DNA of 33,283 nucleotides from CAIWGV01 sp964515175 (lineage in GTDB: Bacteria; Pseudomonadota; Alphaproteobacteria; UBA7879; UBA5542): contig CAZEUR010000010.1 in NCBI GenBank assembly GCA_964515175.1, forward strand, positions 1 through 33,283, given 5' to 3'. How positions within the stretch are numbered: the first letter of the stretch is position 1; each line of letters opens with the position of its first letter. The notes below the pieces were generated by a model. It saw only the letters and a program-made list of their open reading frames with translations. It searched no databases and had not been told where the DNA came from. This document shows, one piece after another, positions 16,516-24,622 of the stretch. The position numbers and the translations under genes were made by a program.

Positions 16516-19269
16516 ATGACGAGCACACCAGAAAAGAGCTACAAGGATACAATTTTTTTGCCCCAAACATCTTTTGGGATGCGCGCCAATTTAAATGAGC
16601 TCGAAACTAATCTTCTCAAATTTTGGAAAGAAATTGATCTTTATGGAAAATTAAAAGAAGCCTCTCAAGGCGACACGCCCTTCATCCTTCATGATGGGCC
16701 TCCCTACGCCAATGGCCATCTCCACATAGGGCATGCCCTCAATAAAACTCTCAAAGATATGGTGATGAAATACAAAAGGATGAGTGGACAGCATGTTCCC
16801 TTCATTCCAGGCTGGGATTGTCACGGACTCCCCATCGAATGGAAGGTGGAAGAGCATTACCGAGCCAAAAAAATGGATAAGGATAAAGTACCTATCCTGG
16901 AATTTCGACAAGAATGTCGGGACTTTGCTCAAAAATGGGTAAATGTCCAAACTCAAGAATTTCAGCAATTGGGTATCGTCGGGGATTGGACCCACCCTTA
17001 TCTCACAATGGATTTTGAGTCGGAAGCCTGTACCGTAGCAGAGCTTCACAAAGTTCTGATGAATGGAAGTTTGTACCGAGGTCTTAAGCCTGTTCAGTGG
17101 TCCGTGGTGGAAAAAACGGCTTTAGCCGAAGCGGAAGTGGAGTACCACGAGAAAACCTCTAATTCGATTTATGTGTTGTTTCCCATAAATTCTGCAGATC
17201 CAAAATTCAAAAATGTGCACGCCATCATCTGGACTACGACGCCGTGGAGTTTACCCTCCAATCGGGCTATTGCTTATAACTTTGATCTTGACTATGTGAT
17301 CTTTGAAGCGAAGGGGTATCCGCCTCTTCTCTGTGCAAAACCGCTGCTCAACAAAGTCGTTGAAGCGGCTTCTTTAGAGGATGTAAAGATTCTCTTTTCC
17401 TGTGCTGGCACAGAGCTGCAACATCTCGTAGCCCAACATCCTTGGCATGATGCCGGGTATGATTTTTCGGTTCCTTTTTTGGCCGGGGACCACGTTACGA
17501 CCGATCAAGGAACGGGCCTCGTTCATACAGCGCCTAGCCATGGGGTGGAGGATTTTGAACTAGGTAAGCAGCACAATCTAGAAGTCCCAGAACTTGTGGG
17601 AGAAGATGGTGTTTATAGAGAGGATATGCCCCTCTTCGGAGGACTCCATGTATTTAAGGCTGACATGCCTATCATTCAAGCCTTAAAAGACCGAGGGTTT
17701 CTTCTGGCCCATACAACGATCAAGCACAGCTATCCCCATTCTTGGAGATCAAAAGCTCCTTTGATTTATAGGGCCACCTCCCAATGGTTTATTTCAATGG
17801 AAATAAACGATCTTCGGAAAAAGGCCTTGGCTAACATAGAAAAAGTCGAGTGGTATCCGGCCCAGGGAAAGAACCGGCTCAAAGCCATGGTGGAGAGTCG
17901 CCCTGATTGGTGTGTCTCCCGTCAACGGGCTTGGGGCGTCCCCATTGCGGTTTTTGTGTCTAAGAAAACGGGAGAACCTCTTCGGGATGAAGAGGTCAAC
18001 AAAAGAATCACGGATGTTTTTAAAGCCCAAGGAACAGATGTCTGGTATTCCAAAAACCCTCAAGATTTTCTTGGCACAAAATATAATACGCATGATTACG
18101 AACAGGTGAGGGACACCTTAGATGTATGGTTTGAAAGTGGCACCGTCCATGCTTTGATGAAAGAGTTTCCCCTATCGGATTTATATCTAGAAGGATCAGA
18201 CCAACACCGCGGATGGTTTCAATCTTCGCTTCTAGAATCCTGTGCGACCCGAGGAACAGCCCCCTATAAGGCTGTCATGACCCATGGGTTTGTGGTGGAT
18301 GAACACGGTCGCAAGATGTCAAAATCCATTGGAAATACGGTAGATCTTCAAGAAACTCTAAAGAACCACGGAGCCGATATCTTACGTCTATGGATTGCGG
18401 GATCAGATTATTTTGATGACTTACGAATTGGAAAAGAAACCCTAAAACGGTATGAGGAAATGTATCGCAAAATCCGCAATACCTTTCGTTATTTGTTAGG
18501 AAATTTAGGAGGGTTTCAGGAATCTCAACAAGTCCCTTATGATAACTTACCCGACTTAGAGAAATGGGTTCTGCACCGATTAACAGAACTTGAAAAAACT
18601 ATTCGGGACAAAATAGAAGTTTATGATTTCCATGATATCTTCACCTCTTTGTATAACTTCTGCGTGAATGATCTCTCTGCCTTTTACTTCGATATCCGGA
18701 AAGACACTTTGTACTGCGATGTTAGAAACGAAGAGAAGTGCCGAGCTGTTCTGACAGTTTTAGCTGCAGTCTTTGAAAGCCTCTGCAAATGGATGGCACC
18801 CATCCTGACTTTCACCATGGAAGAAGCCTGGCGCACACGGTTCCCGGACACTAGTGTTCATTTGCAACAACTGCCTCAGTTTCCCCAAAATTGGCACAAT
18901 GCAGGCATTGGCGCTAAATGGGCCATCCTTCGAGATATTCGTCGCGTGGTAACGGGCGCTTTGGAACTAGAAAGATCGAACGGCAAAATTGGATCTAGCC
19001 TTCAAGGCCATGTAAAAGTATTCCTTCAAGATGAAGGATTCTTTGACCTTCTGAAAACCATTAATCTTCCAGAGATTATGATCACCTCTTCAGGCGAGGT
19101 GGTATGGGAAGAAATTCCAGAGGATTCTTTTCATTTGGTGGACGTTCCAAAAGTGGGTGTTCAGGTGAGTGTGGCGCCAGGTCAAAAATGTGTTCGGTGC
19201 TGGAGAATTTTGCCAGAAGTTAAAGAATTATGTGAGAGGTGTGATCATGCAGTGTCTGCTTACCGGTAA
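16516..19269 (+). CDS. ileS: Isoleucyl-tRNA synthetase
   Basis: Charges tRNA-Ile in the cytoplasm and edits misactivated valine. The class I signatures are present: the HIGH motif as HLHIGH at 68-73 and KMSKS at 600-604, with the CP1 editing insert between them, including the TTTPWSLPSN and DQGTGLVHTAPSHG segments. The C-terminal zinc-binding module CVRCWR...CERC is intact near residues 893-911. At 917 aa it has the usual bacterial length. It overlaps the downstream lspA by 23 nt, the familiar ileS-lspA pairing found in many bacteria. The Shine-Dalgarno sequence before the ATG is modest (AGAG). Confidence 0.98.
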   Translation: MTSTPEKSYKDTIFLPQTSFGMRANLNELETNLLKFWKEIDLYGKLKEASQGDTPFILHDGPPYANGHLHIGHALNKTLKDMVMKYKRMSGQHVPFIPGWDCHGLPIEWKVEEHYRAKKMDKDKVPILEFRQECRDFAQKWVNVQTQEFQQLGIVGDWTHPYLTMDFESEACTVAELHKVLMNGSLYRGLKPVQWSVVEKTALAEAEVEYHEKTSNSIYVLFPINSADPKFKNVHAIIWTTTPWSLPSNRAIAYNFDLDYVIFEAKGYPPLLCAKPLLNKVVEAASLEDVKILFSCAGTELQHLVAQHPWHDAGYDFSVPFLAGDHVTTDQGTGLVHTAPSHGVEDFELGKQHNLEVPELVGEDGVYREDMPLFGGLHVFKADMPIIQALKDRGFLLAHTTIKHSYPHSWRSKAPLIYRATSQWFISMEINDLRKKALANIEKVEWYPAQGKNRLKAMVESRPDWCVSRQRAWGVPIAVFVSKKTGEPLRDEEVNKRITDVFKAQGTDVWYSKNPQDFLGTKYNTHDYEQVRDTLDVWFESGTVHALMKEFPLSDLYLEGSDQHRGWFQSSLLESCATRGTAPYKAVMTHGFVVDEHGRKMSKSIGNTVDLQETLKNHGADILRLWIAGSDYFDDLRIGKETLKRYEEMYRKIRNTFRYLLGNLGGFQESQQVPYDNLPDLEKWVLHRLTELEKTIRDKIEVYDFHDIFTSLYNFCVNDLSAFYFDIRKDTLYCDVRNEEKCRAVLTVLAAVFESLCKWMAPILTFTMEEAWRTRFPDTSVHLQQLPQFPQNWHNAGIGAKWAILRDIRRVVTGALELERSNGKIGSSLQGHVKVFLQDEGFFDLLKTINLPEIMITSSGEVVWEEIPEDSFHLVDVPKVGVQVSVAPGQKCVRCWRILPEVKELCERCDHAVSAYR

Positions 19270-19735
19270 AGAAATGCCACCAAGAAGAATGGCGATTCCT
19301 TTGATTGTTTTTATTTTTTTTGTTGATCAACTCAGCAAATATTTCATCGTAACGCATGCATCCCATCTTCCCCTTACAATCACTTCATTTTTTGATCTTA
19401 TTCTCACCTGGAACCGAGGCATCAGCTTTGGGATGTTGAACAATCATTCGGATCTTTCTTTTTGGCTTATCAATGGCACCGTTGTGGGGATTATTATGTA
19501 TATCATCTATCTCCTTTCAAAAGAAACGAAGCTCTTAATGGCTATTTCTTTTGGGTGTATTTTGGGAGGGGCCTTGGGCAATCTAGCGGATCGTCTTTTC
19601 CGGGGTGGTGTTGTGGATTTCCTGGACTTTCATCTAGGTGATCTCCACTGGCCCGCTTTTAACGTGGCCGACAGCTTCGTGGTCTTAGGCGTTGGACTGT
19701 TTTTGCGGAATACCCTGTGGTGTGAGAGGAAGTAA
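19247..19735 (+). CDS. lspA: Lipoprotein signal peptidase
   Basis: Inner-membrane aspartyl protease that removes signal peptides from prolipoproteins; clients in this window include the secretin and the BamF-like protein. From the ATG at 19247 (GAGAGG Shine-Dalgarno sequence, 7-nt spacer) the product is 162 aa with four transmembrane segments. Catalytic Asp115 lies in GNLADR and Asp142 in FNVADS; VDQLSK and WNRGISFG are the other conserved stretches. An ATG at 19274, just after the ileS stop, is an alternative start giving 153 aa. An open frame back to 19169 lies within ileS and is not credible. It is co-transcribed with ileS. Confidence 0.95.
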   Translation: MQCLLTGKEMPPRRMAIPLIVFIFFVDQLSKYFIVTHASHLPLTITSFFDLILTWNRGISFGMLNNHSDLSFWLINGTVVGIIMYIIYLLSKETKLLMAISFGCILGGALGNLADRLFRGGVVDFLDFHLGDLHWPAFNVADSFVVLGVGLFLRNTLWCERK

Positions 19736-19756
19736 TAACATTATGACGCGGTAGCG

Positions 19757-20191
19757 TTACAAATACCAACCCCTGGCGGAAATGGCCGCCAAACGAGGTA
19801 TGAAGAAAAGGCCAAGCAAGGTGAAGGGCCAGAGTCCTGCGTTAAGGATGTTGTAGGTTTGAAAAATCTCATGAAGATCTATCCCATGAATAAAGTAAAA
19901 AACACCAAGTTGGGAGAGAATTGCCACCAGAACCCACACCAACCCGAGGCCCCAAACACTTCCGCGAGAAAATCTTCGGCTTTCTTTTTTAAGAACCGAG
20001 ATATGAACATAGTACAAAAATAGAAAGCTGAAGAACAGCGTAATCCACCCTTCTAAAGTTCCACGGGATCCAGGGGAGGGTATTATTTCTCGAAAACTGA
20101 CAAACAAAACTCCAAAAAATGGGATGAAGAGTCGAGCCAGAATATTGAGGTTAAAAAACTTCCAGGATTGCGGATTTAGGTTTTTCATCAT
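19757..20191 (-). CDS. Four-segment integral membrane protein, function unknown
   Basis: The 144-aa protein has four likely transmembrane helices: residues about 16-35 (LNILARLFIPFFGVLFVSF), 47-66, 80-105 and 117-137. Between helices 2 and 3 is a basic loop (KKESRRFSRG). No catalytic motif or family is recognised. It lies alone on the minus strand, convergent with lspA (21 bp apart) and divergent from rluD (43 bp). AAAGGG precedes the first of two adjacent ATG codons, which supports the start. The separating sequence at 19736-19756 contains a short ACGC-GGTA-GCGT hairpin that could serve both convergent genes. Confidence 0.68.
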   Translation of the reverse strand: MMKNLNPQSWKFFNLNILARLFIPFFGVLFVSFREIIPSPGSRGTLEGWITLFFSFLFLYYVHISVLKKESRRFSRGSVWGLGLVWVLVAILSQLGVFYFIHGIDLHEIFQTYNILNAGLWPFTLLGLFFIPRLAAISARGWYL

Positions 20192-20220
20192 GTATCCCTT
20201 TAAAGTTGTGGGGTTTCGTC

Positions 20221-20226
20221 TATAAT
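20221..20226 (+). promoter_or_regulatory. Consensus minus-10 box before rluD
   Basis: TATAAT at 20221-20226 lies 8 nt before the rluD ATG. No clear -35 box is seen 17 nt upstream, and no Shine-Dalgarno sequence lies between the box and the ATG. The transcript would have almost no leader, as predicted for the LOG gene at 12560. Confidence 0.45.
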
Positions 20227-20234
20227 CTCATATT

Positions 20235-21239
20235 ATGACCAAAACTAAAAGCCCGAAAAAAATTCTCCACACCCACAAGGTTCTCATTGACGACTCCATG
20301 GCGCCCCTCAAAAGACTTGATAAGGTTCTATCAGCTGCCCTTCCCCATCTATCTAGGAATCGTCTTAAGGCCCTCATTTTAGAAGGGTATGTGACGCTTG
20401 GTGGAAATTCCATCCAAGATCCAGATTTTAAAGTTGTGTTAAATCAAGAATTTTTGGTGGAAGAGCCAGCCCCTGAAGATGCTATCCCCAAAGGAGAAAA
20501 CATTGCCTTAGATGTCGTCTATGAAGACGAGCACCTCTTGGTTATTAATAAACCCCCAGGACTTGTGGTGCATCCAGCCCCTGGCAACAGAGAAGGGACT
20601 TTGGTGAATGCGCTCATTGCGTACTGTGGGCATCAACTCTCGGGTATTGGCGGTGTTCGCCGTCCAGGTATCGTTCATCGTCTCGATAAAGACACCAGCG
20701 GTCTCATGGTGGTGGCAAAAACAGACGTCGCCCATCAAGGTTTATCGGCTCAATTTGCCAATCGAGAGCTGAGCCGAACGTATGAAGCTTTTGTCATGGG
20801 TATTTTAGATCCCGAAAAAGGAATTATTGATAAGAATATTGGGCGTAGTCTTAAAAATAGACAAAAAATGGCGACTTTTAAAGAAAGAGGGAAAGAGGCG
20901 ATCACTCTTTATGAAACAAAAGAGACCTATGGAAAGACATTGGCGTCTCTTTTGGAATGCAAACTAAAAACAGGAAGAACCCATCAGATTCGGGTTCACC
21001 TGAGCGATCTAGGGCATCCCCTCATCGGAGATCCCATTTATGGAAAATCCCGACAAACCAATCCTCTCCTCAAAAGAATATCATCTGATGACATTTCATT
21101 TCGGTGGGAAAAAGGGCGTCAGGCCCTGCACGCTTCTGAACTTAGTTTTATTCATCCAATTACCTTTGAGAAAAAAAATTTTCGTGTAGAATTACCCCAT
21201 GACTTAAAAGACTTAAAAAAGATCTTGGAGACTTTATGA
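20235..21239 (+). CDS. rluD: 23S rRNA pseudouridine synthase, RluD type
   Basis: Isomerises specific uridines of 23S rRNA in helix 69, if the RluD assignment holds. The protein (334 aa) has an N-terminal S4 RNA-binding domain (RLDKVLSAALPHLSRNRLKA, about 27-75). A RluA-family catalytic domain follows, starting at VVYEDEHLLVINKPPGLVVH. The catalytic motif HRLDKDTSGLMV is at 148-159 with Asp151 as the nucleophile; TGRTHQIRVHL and HPLIGDPIYG are also present. An S4 domain plus this length favours RluD over RluA. The stop overlaps the glycosyltransferase start as ATGA, so the two are coupled. Confidence 0.93.
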   Translation: MTKTKSPKKILHTHKVLIDDSMAPLKRLDKVLSAALPHLSRNRLKALILEGYVTLGGNSIQDPDFKVVLNQEFLVEEPAPEDAIPKGENIALDVVYEDEHLLVINKPPGLVVHPAPGNREGTLVNALIAYCGHQLSGIGGVRRPGIVHRLDKDTSGLMVVAKTDVAHQGLSAQFANRELSRTYEAFVMGILDPEKGIIDKNIGRSLKNRQKMATFKERGKEAITLYETKETYGKTLASLLECKLKTGRTHQIRVHLSDLGHPLIGDPIYGKSRQTNPLLKRISSDDISFRWEKGRQALHASELSFIHPITFEKKNFRVELPHDLKDLKKILETL

Positions 21240-22177
21240 CAGATAGAAAGATTTTAGTAATTCAACCCTTGCCCGGCATCGGGGATCTTTTATGGTTTGA
21301 TGCCCATATGCAAACGCTCGCAGAGAACACACCCACCAAACGCGTTTCCTTAATGACAAAAAAGCGAAGTGCGGCAAAAGAAATTTTTAAAAACAGTCCC
21401 TATGTGGAAGATATTTTTTGGGTGGATCCAAATGGAACTGTCACTCTTTGGAATCTTGTGAAAGAACTGCGAAAAAATGCCTTTACAGAAGTCTGGATTC
21501 TCCATACCAGTTGGAAATATACTTTAGCAGCCTATCTTTCTCGGATTCCCAACATCTATGGATATGGCAAAGGATGGACAAAATTTCTTCTTTCTGGCAA
21601 AAAATTAACTTCTCAGGAATTAAAATTCCATGCCATTGGCCGAGCCACTGTTCTTTTGAAAAAAAATGGAATACCTCTTAAAAAAGATCCAAAAATTTCT
21701 ACATCAGAAGTTCTCAAAAATGTCATCAAAAAGAATTTTTCCAAAATCAAACACCCCTGGATTGTTCTTGGGATTGGGGGATCGGACCCTCAACGGAAAT
21801 GGCCCACAGCCTCTTTCATTAACCTGGCTGAATGGCTTAAATCACAAAAAGCTTCTGTATTTATTTTGGGCGGAAAAAATGAAAGAACAGAAGCCCGCTC
21901 TATTACACACAAAGTCAAAGATACCCACGCCATCACAGATCTATCACTTTCAGAGGTCATCGCTTTCCTAGATCTGTGTGATGGGTTTATTGGAAATGAT
22001 ACGGGAACTCTGAACATGGCTGCCACCTTAAACAAACCTACCATTGGATTATTTTTGACGTCCTTTTTAAATTATCGCCCCACGCTGTATGCAGCGATAT
22101 CGGATGAGAATGGAAAAATATCTCCTCAACAAGTGATCCACATCATAGAAGATAAGAAAATTTTAGAAAGGAAATGA
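21236..22177 (+). CDS. Glycosyltransferase family 9 (heptosyltransferase-like)
   Basis: The 313-aa protein has the GT9 two-domain pattern: an N-terminal GIGDLLWFDA nucleotide-sugar loop, a central WIVLGIGGSDPQRKWP (GT9 enzymes usually have a G-x-x-RKWP type segment), and a C-terminal GNDTGTLNMAATLNKPTIGLF (donor-binding region). Family members transfer heptose or related sugars to the lipopolysaccharide core at the cytoplasmic face of the inner membrane. The exact donor cannot be read here, and no heptose-synthesis gene is in the window. It overlaps rluD (ATGA) and is followed one base later by the VOC gene. Confidence 0.85.
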   Translation: MTDRKILVIQPLPGIGDLLWFDAHMQTLAENTPTKRVSLMTKKRSAAKEIFKNSPYVEDIFWVDPNGTVTLWNLVKELRKNAFTEVWILHTSWKYTLAAYLSRIPNIYGYGKGWTKFLLSGKKLTSQELKFHAIGRATVLLKKNGIPLKKDPKISTSEVLKNVIKKNFSKIKHPWIVLGIGGSDPQRKWPTASFINLAEWLKSQKASVFILGGKNERTEARSITHKVKDTHAITDLSLSEVIAFLDLCDGFIGNDTGTLNMAATLNKPTIGLFLTSFLNYRPTLYAAISDENGKISPQQVIHIIEDKKILERK

Positions 22178-22178
22178 A

Positions 22179-22589
22179 ATGCTGGACCATATCTCGTTCT
22201 CTGTAAATAATTACACCCAAAGTCTCAAATTTTATGATGAAACCCTTGAAATTTTAGGGATGATCCGTTTGATGAATTTTTTTGAAACGGAAGAGCGGCA
22301 AGTAGCGGGATATGGAAATGACGGAAGACCAGTCTTTTGGATGGGCGTTGGAGAAACAGGAAAAAAACCGGAAGCTGTTGGAAATGCCCGAGGTCTCCAC
22401 ATTGCTTTCAGAGGTCCCTCTGTGGAAGCCATACAGATGTGGCACAAAAAATGTTTGGAATTGGGGGGCACAGATAATGGCGCACCAGGCCCCCGTCCTG
22501 AATACCATCCTGGCTATTATGGGGCATTCATTGTTGATCCCAATGGCTGGAGAATTGAGGCTTGTTTGCATACGTATGAGGAATCATGA
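22179..22589 (+). CDS. VOC superfamily (glyoxalase-like) metalloprotein
   Basis: A single ~136-residue vicinal-oxygen-chelate domain with two beta-alpha-beta-beta-beta repeats. Likely metal ligands are His4 (LDHISF), His74 (GLHIAF) and Glu127 (GWRIEAC). The segment YYGAFIVDPNGWRIEA is the typical ending of this group. Members range from glyoxalases to dioxygenases and resistance proteins, so the reaction is not predictable. AAGGA lies 7 nt upstream of the ATG. It starts one base after the GT9 stop and overlaps the next gene as ATGA, so it belongs to one overlapping group from rluD to the exported protein at 22586. Confidence 0.87.
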   Translation: MLDHISFSVNNYTQSLKFYDETLEILGMIRLMNFFETEERQVAGYGNDGRPVFWMGVGETGKKPEAVGNARGLHIAFRGPSVEAIQMWHKKCLELGGTDNGAPGPRPEYHPGYYGAFIVDPNGWRIEACLHTYEES

Positions 22590-23245
22590 AAAAAGCACTC
22601 TGTATACTTTCTGTTAGTTTTTTATTTTGTTGTATTTCGGACGCCGCGTTTACCCACCTAGAAGACCCGGCCTTTTACAGATTCAGCGCTCTAAAAACCC
22701 TGCCTCCTCAGGTGCAGTTATACACGGATCCAGCAGATGGTTACATTGAAACAGTTTTTGGGGAAATAGCCCGTACTCAGGAAAACTTAGGCGTTCCAGG
22801 TGAGCACTGTGTTATAAGAAAACTTGAAGGTTCTTTTTTGTACAAAGAAAGTGAAAGCAAATGGTTTGGAGTACCTCTTCCTATCTTACAAGAAGCTCCT
22901 TGCAAACTTTATTTTAATTTTTTAAATGCCTCAAAACGCTCAGCACGCGTTACACCTCTTTCCCGCGAGTATACGCTCAGCCATGGTGTTACCTTACTTT
23001 ACCAATCACCGGATGGAATTATGCATTCCATAAAGCTTGATCGAAATCGAGATTGTCTTGATTTGCGCCTAGGACCTCGAAGCTTGCTCCAGTTCACCGT
23101 ACAAAAAAAAGAGTCTTGTGATGCCGTTGAAATATTAATTCATCAATCTTTACCACAAACAATCAATGACATGATGATAATGTTTAGCCGCCTTCGGCGG
23201 AAATCAAGAACCGTCCCTTCAGCTACCGCCAGCGAGACAGATTAA
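22586..23245 (+). CDS. Exported protein of unknown function with four mature cysteines
   Basis: The 219-aa protein has a Sec signal, MKKALCILSVSFLFCCISDA, cut before AFTHLED. The mature chain is mostly beta-like, with four cysteines (in EHCVIRK, APCKLYF, RDCLDL and ESCDAV) that could make two disulfides in the periplasm. No known domain is recognised. A short internal hairpin, CCGCC-TTC-GGCGG, lies at 23188-23200 near the 3' end of the coding sequence. The start overlaps the VOC gene (ATGA). Basic residues near the C-terminus (SRLRRKSR) are noted without interpretation. Confidence 0.7.
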   Translation: MKKALCILSVSFLFCCISDAAFTHLEDPAFYRFSALKTLPPQVQLYTDPADGYIETVFGEIARTQENLGVPGEHCVIRKLEGSFLYKESESKWFGVPLPILQEAPCKLYFNFLNASKRSARVTPLSREYTLSHGVTLLYQSPDGIMHSIKLDRNRDCLDLRLGPRSLLQFTVQKKESCDAVEILIHQSLPQTINDMMIMFSRLRRKSRTVPSATASETD

Positions 23246-23313
23246 AAACCCCCTTTTCTCTGAAAAATTTTTGGTGTAAAAAATAAGAAGGTTCATTAAA
23301 AATGGAGGAGATT

Positions 23314-23754
23314 ATGATCAAAAAAATATCTTGTGTTGGTTTGATTGCATTCACAACTTTAAATTCTGAAGCTTTTCTGCATAGAGATCCTTTCTGGGAG
23401 GATTTTCATGGTCTAGGCAGTCCTTCTTACGCCTCTGTTGATGTCAATCAAACAAAAACACATATTACCCTCAGATTTATGTTACCAGGGTTTAAAAAGA
23501 AGGATGTGGATGTTTCTTTATCCGATAATAATTTTTTGACCGTCAAAGCGCATCACAAAAGGAAAGAAATTCAAGATGAAAAAAACTCTTATGAATCTGT
23601 GAGATCCGAAAGAAATTATCAGCAAAGCTTCCGACTTCCTTGGGATGTTGACGCAAATAGCATTGAGGCCTCTCTCGAGGACGGCATATTGACTGTTATG
23701 ATGAAAAAAAGATCGGAAGAAACACGAGATGCTCGGAAAATAAAAGTTAAGTAA
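23314..23754 (+). CDS. Small heat-shock protein Hsp20 with an N-terminal signal-like segment
   Basis: The 146-aa protein carries an alpha-crystallin domain (about residues 39-130): ASVDVNQTKTHITLRFMLPG, KKKDVDVSLSDNNFLTVKAH, FRLPWDVDANSIEASLEDGI followed by LTV. An IxI/V-type tail (KIKVK) follows. Hsp20 proteins are ATP-independent holdases, normally cytoplasmic. Here the first ~20 residues (MIKKISCVGLIAFTTLNSEA, then FLHRDPF) read as a Sec signal peptide, so the chaperone may act in the periplasm. The start is the ATG at 23314 because GGAGGAG (23304-23310) lies just upstream; an ATG at 23302 would bury that Shine-Dalgarno sequence. It appears monocistronic. Confidence 0.87.
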   Translation: MIKKISCVGLIAFTTLNSEAFLHRDPFWEDFHGLGSPSYASVDVNQTKTHITLRFMLPGFKKKDVDVSLSDNNFLTVKAHHKRKEIQDEKNSYESVRSERNYQQSFRLPWDVDANSIEASLEDGILTVMMKKRSEETRDARKIKVK

Positions 23755-23812
23755 GGCTCACCAAAACTCCTAAAATTATGATATGATTCAGTCATTATAA
23801 TGGAGTTTTACG

Positions 23813-24622
23813 TTGAGAAAAAAAGAGCCCTCGAGCCCTGAAGCAGATATCTCGTCTGAAAAGAAATCCTTTCCCATAAGATTATCCTATCTATGGGGGG
23901 TTGTTTTTTTTCTGCTCCTTGCCAGCACTCTCATTGTTGGAACGTATTTTTCACCCATTCTAGACAGGCATGATTCTTCGGGAACGCGGGCACAAAACTT
24001 ATCTGAAATTGATGAACTTCGTGACCACATTAAAAACTTAAAAGAAGAAAATCTTTATCAACAAAACTTGATTGAAGATCTTAAATCAAAAGCAGGGGAA
24101 GCACAGGCTTCAGCCGCTGGAATTTCTGCTTTAAAAAAAGCTTTTAAAGAAAATGCGACTCTTACCTTCCTAATCCTAAAACTGAGTCAATCTCTAAAAA
24201 CTGGAGAGCCCTATGAAGATTTAACTCCTTTGTTTGATACACTTCCTGATGGCATAAAAAGTCGCCCGGAAATTCTTTTCTTTGTAAAACATTCTTTCTC
24301 CGGAATTCCATCGAGAGAAAGTATCCTACGAATTATGGAAGACTCAAAAACACGGGAACAGGATTCTTCAAAACCAGGTTTGTGGAAAAAAATTCTAAAG
24401 TTTTTTTACTCTTTAGCCCAAGGAAAAGGTTCCGAAGATACAGAGTTTAAATACTTAGGGCATCTCATCAAAGAAGACAAAGTTGGGCAAGCCTTGAATT
24501 TCTCTGAAAAAGCTTTTCCCACTTACATGCTCTTACTAGAAAAGCTGCGCGTAAGGTTGGAAGCCCAACAGTCTTTAAAAGGTTTAGAATCTTTTTCTTT
24601 TAACAGCCTGAGAGATATCTAA
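23813..24622 (+). CDS. Mitofilin-like inner-membrane coiled-coil protein
   Basis: The 269-aa protein starts at TTG (23813-23815) with GGAG upstream; a stop codon lies just before and no ATG is in frame. It has a charged cytoplasmic tail, one transmembrane helix (about 24-45, SYLWGVVFFLLLASTLIVGTY), and a coiled coil (about 60-110, EIDELRDHIKNLKEENLYQQ). A helical C-terminal domain follows. Alphaproteobacterial relatives of mitochondrial mitofilin have this layout and usually lie between hemD and hemY. The downstream gene here is hemY-like and overlaps the stop as TAATG, which supports the call. hemC and hemD are absent, so the pair is detached from its usual operon. The family call leans on context. 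Confidence 0.72.
   Translation: MRKKEPSSPEADISSEKKSFPIRLSYLWGVVFFLLLASTLIVGTYFSPILDRHDSSGTRAQNLSEIDELRDHIKNLKEENLYQQNLIEDLKSKAGEAQASAAGISALKKAFKENATLTFLILKLSQSLKTGEPYEDLTPLFDTLPDGIKSRPEILFFVKHSFSGIPSRESILRIMEDSKTREQDSSKPGLWKKILKFFYSLAQGKGSEDTEFKYLGHLIKEDKVGQALNFSEKAFPTYMLLLEKLRVRLEAQQSLKGLESFSFNSLRDI

Noticed and set aside
23302..23313. Hsp20 start at ATG 23302
   Set aside because: The four extra codons consist of the Shine-Dalgarno sequence for the ATG at 23314.
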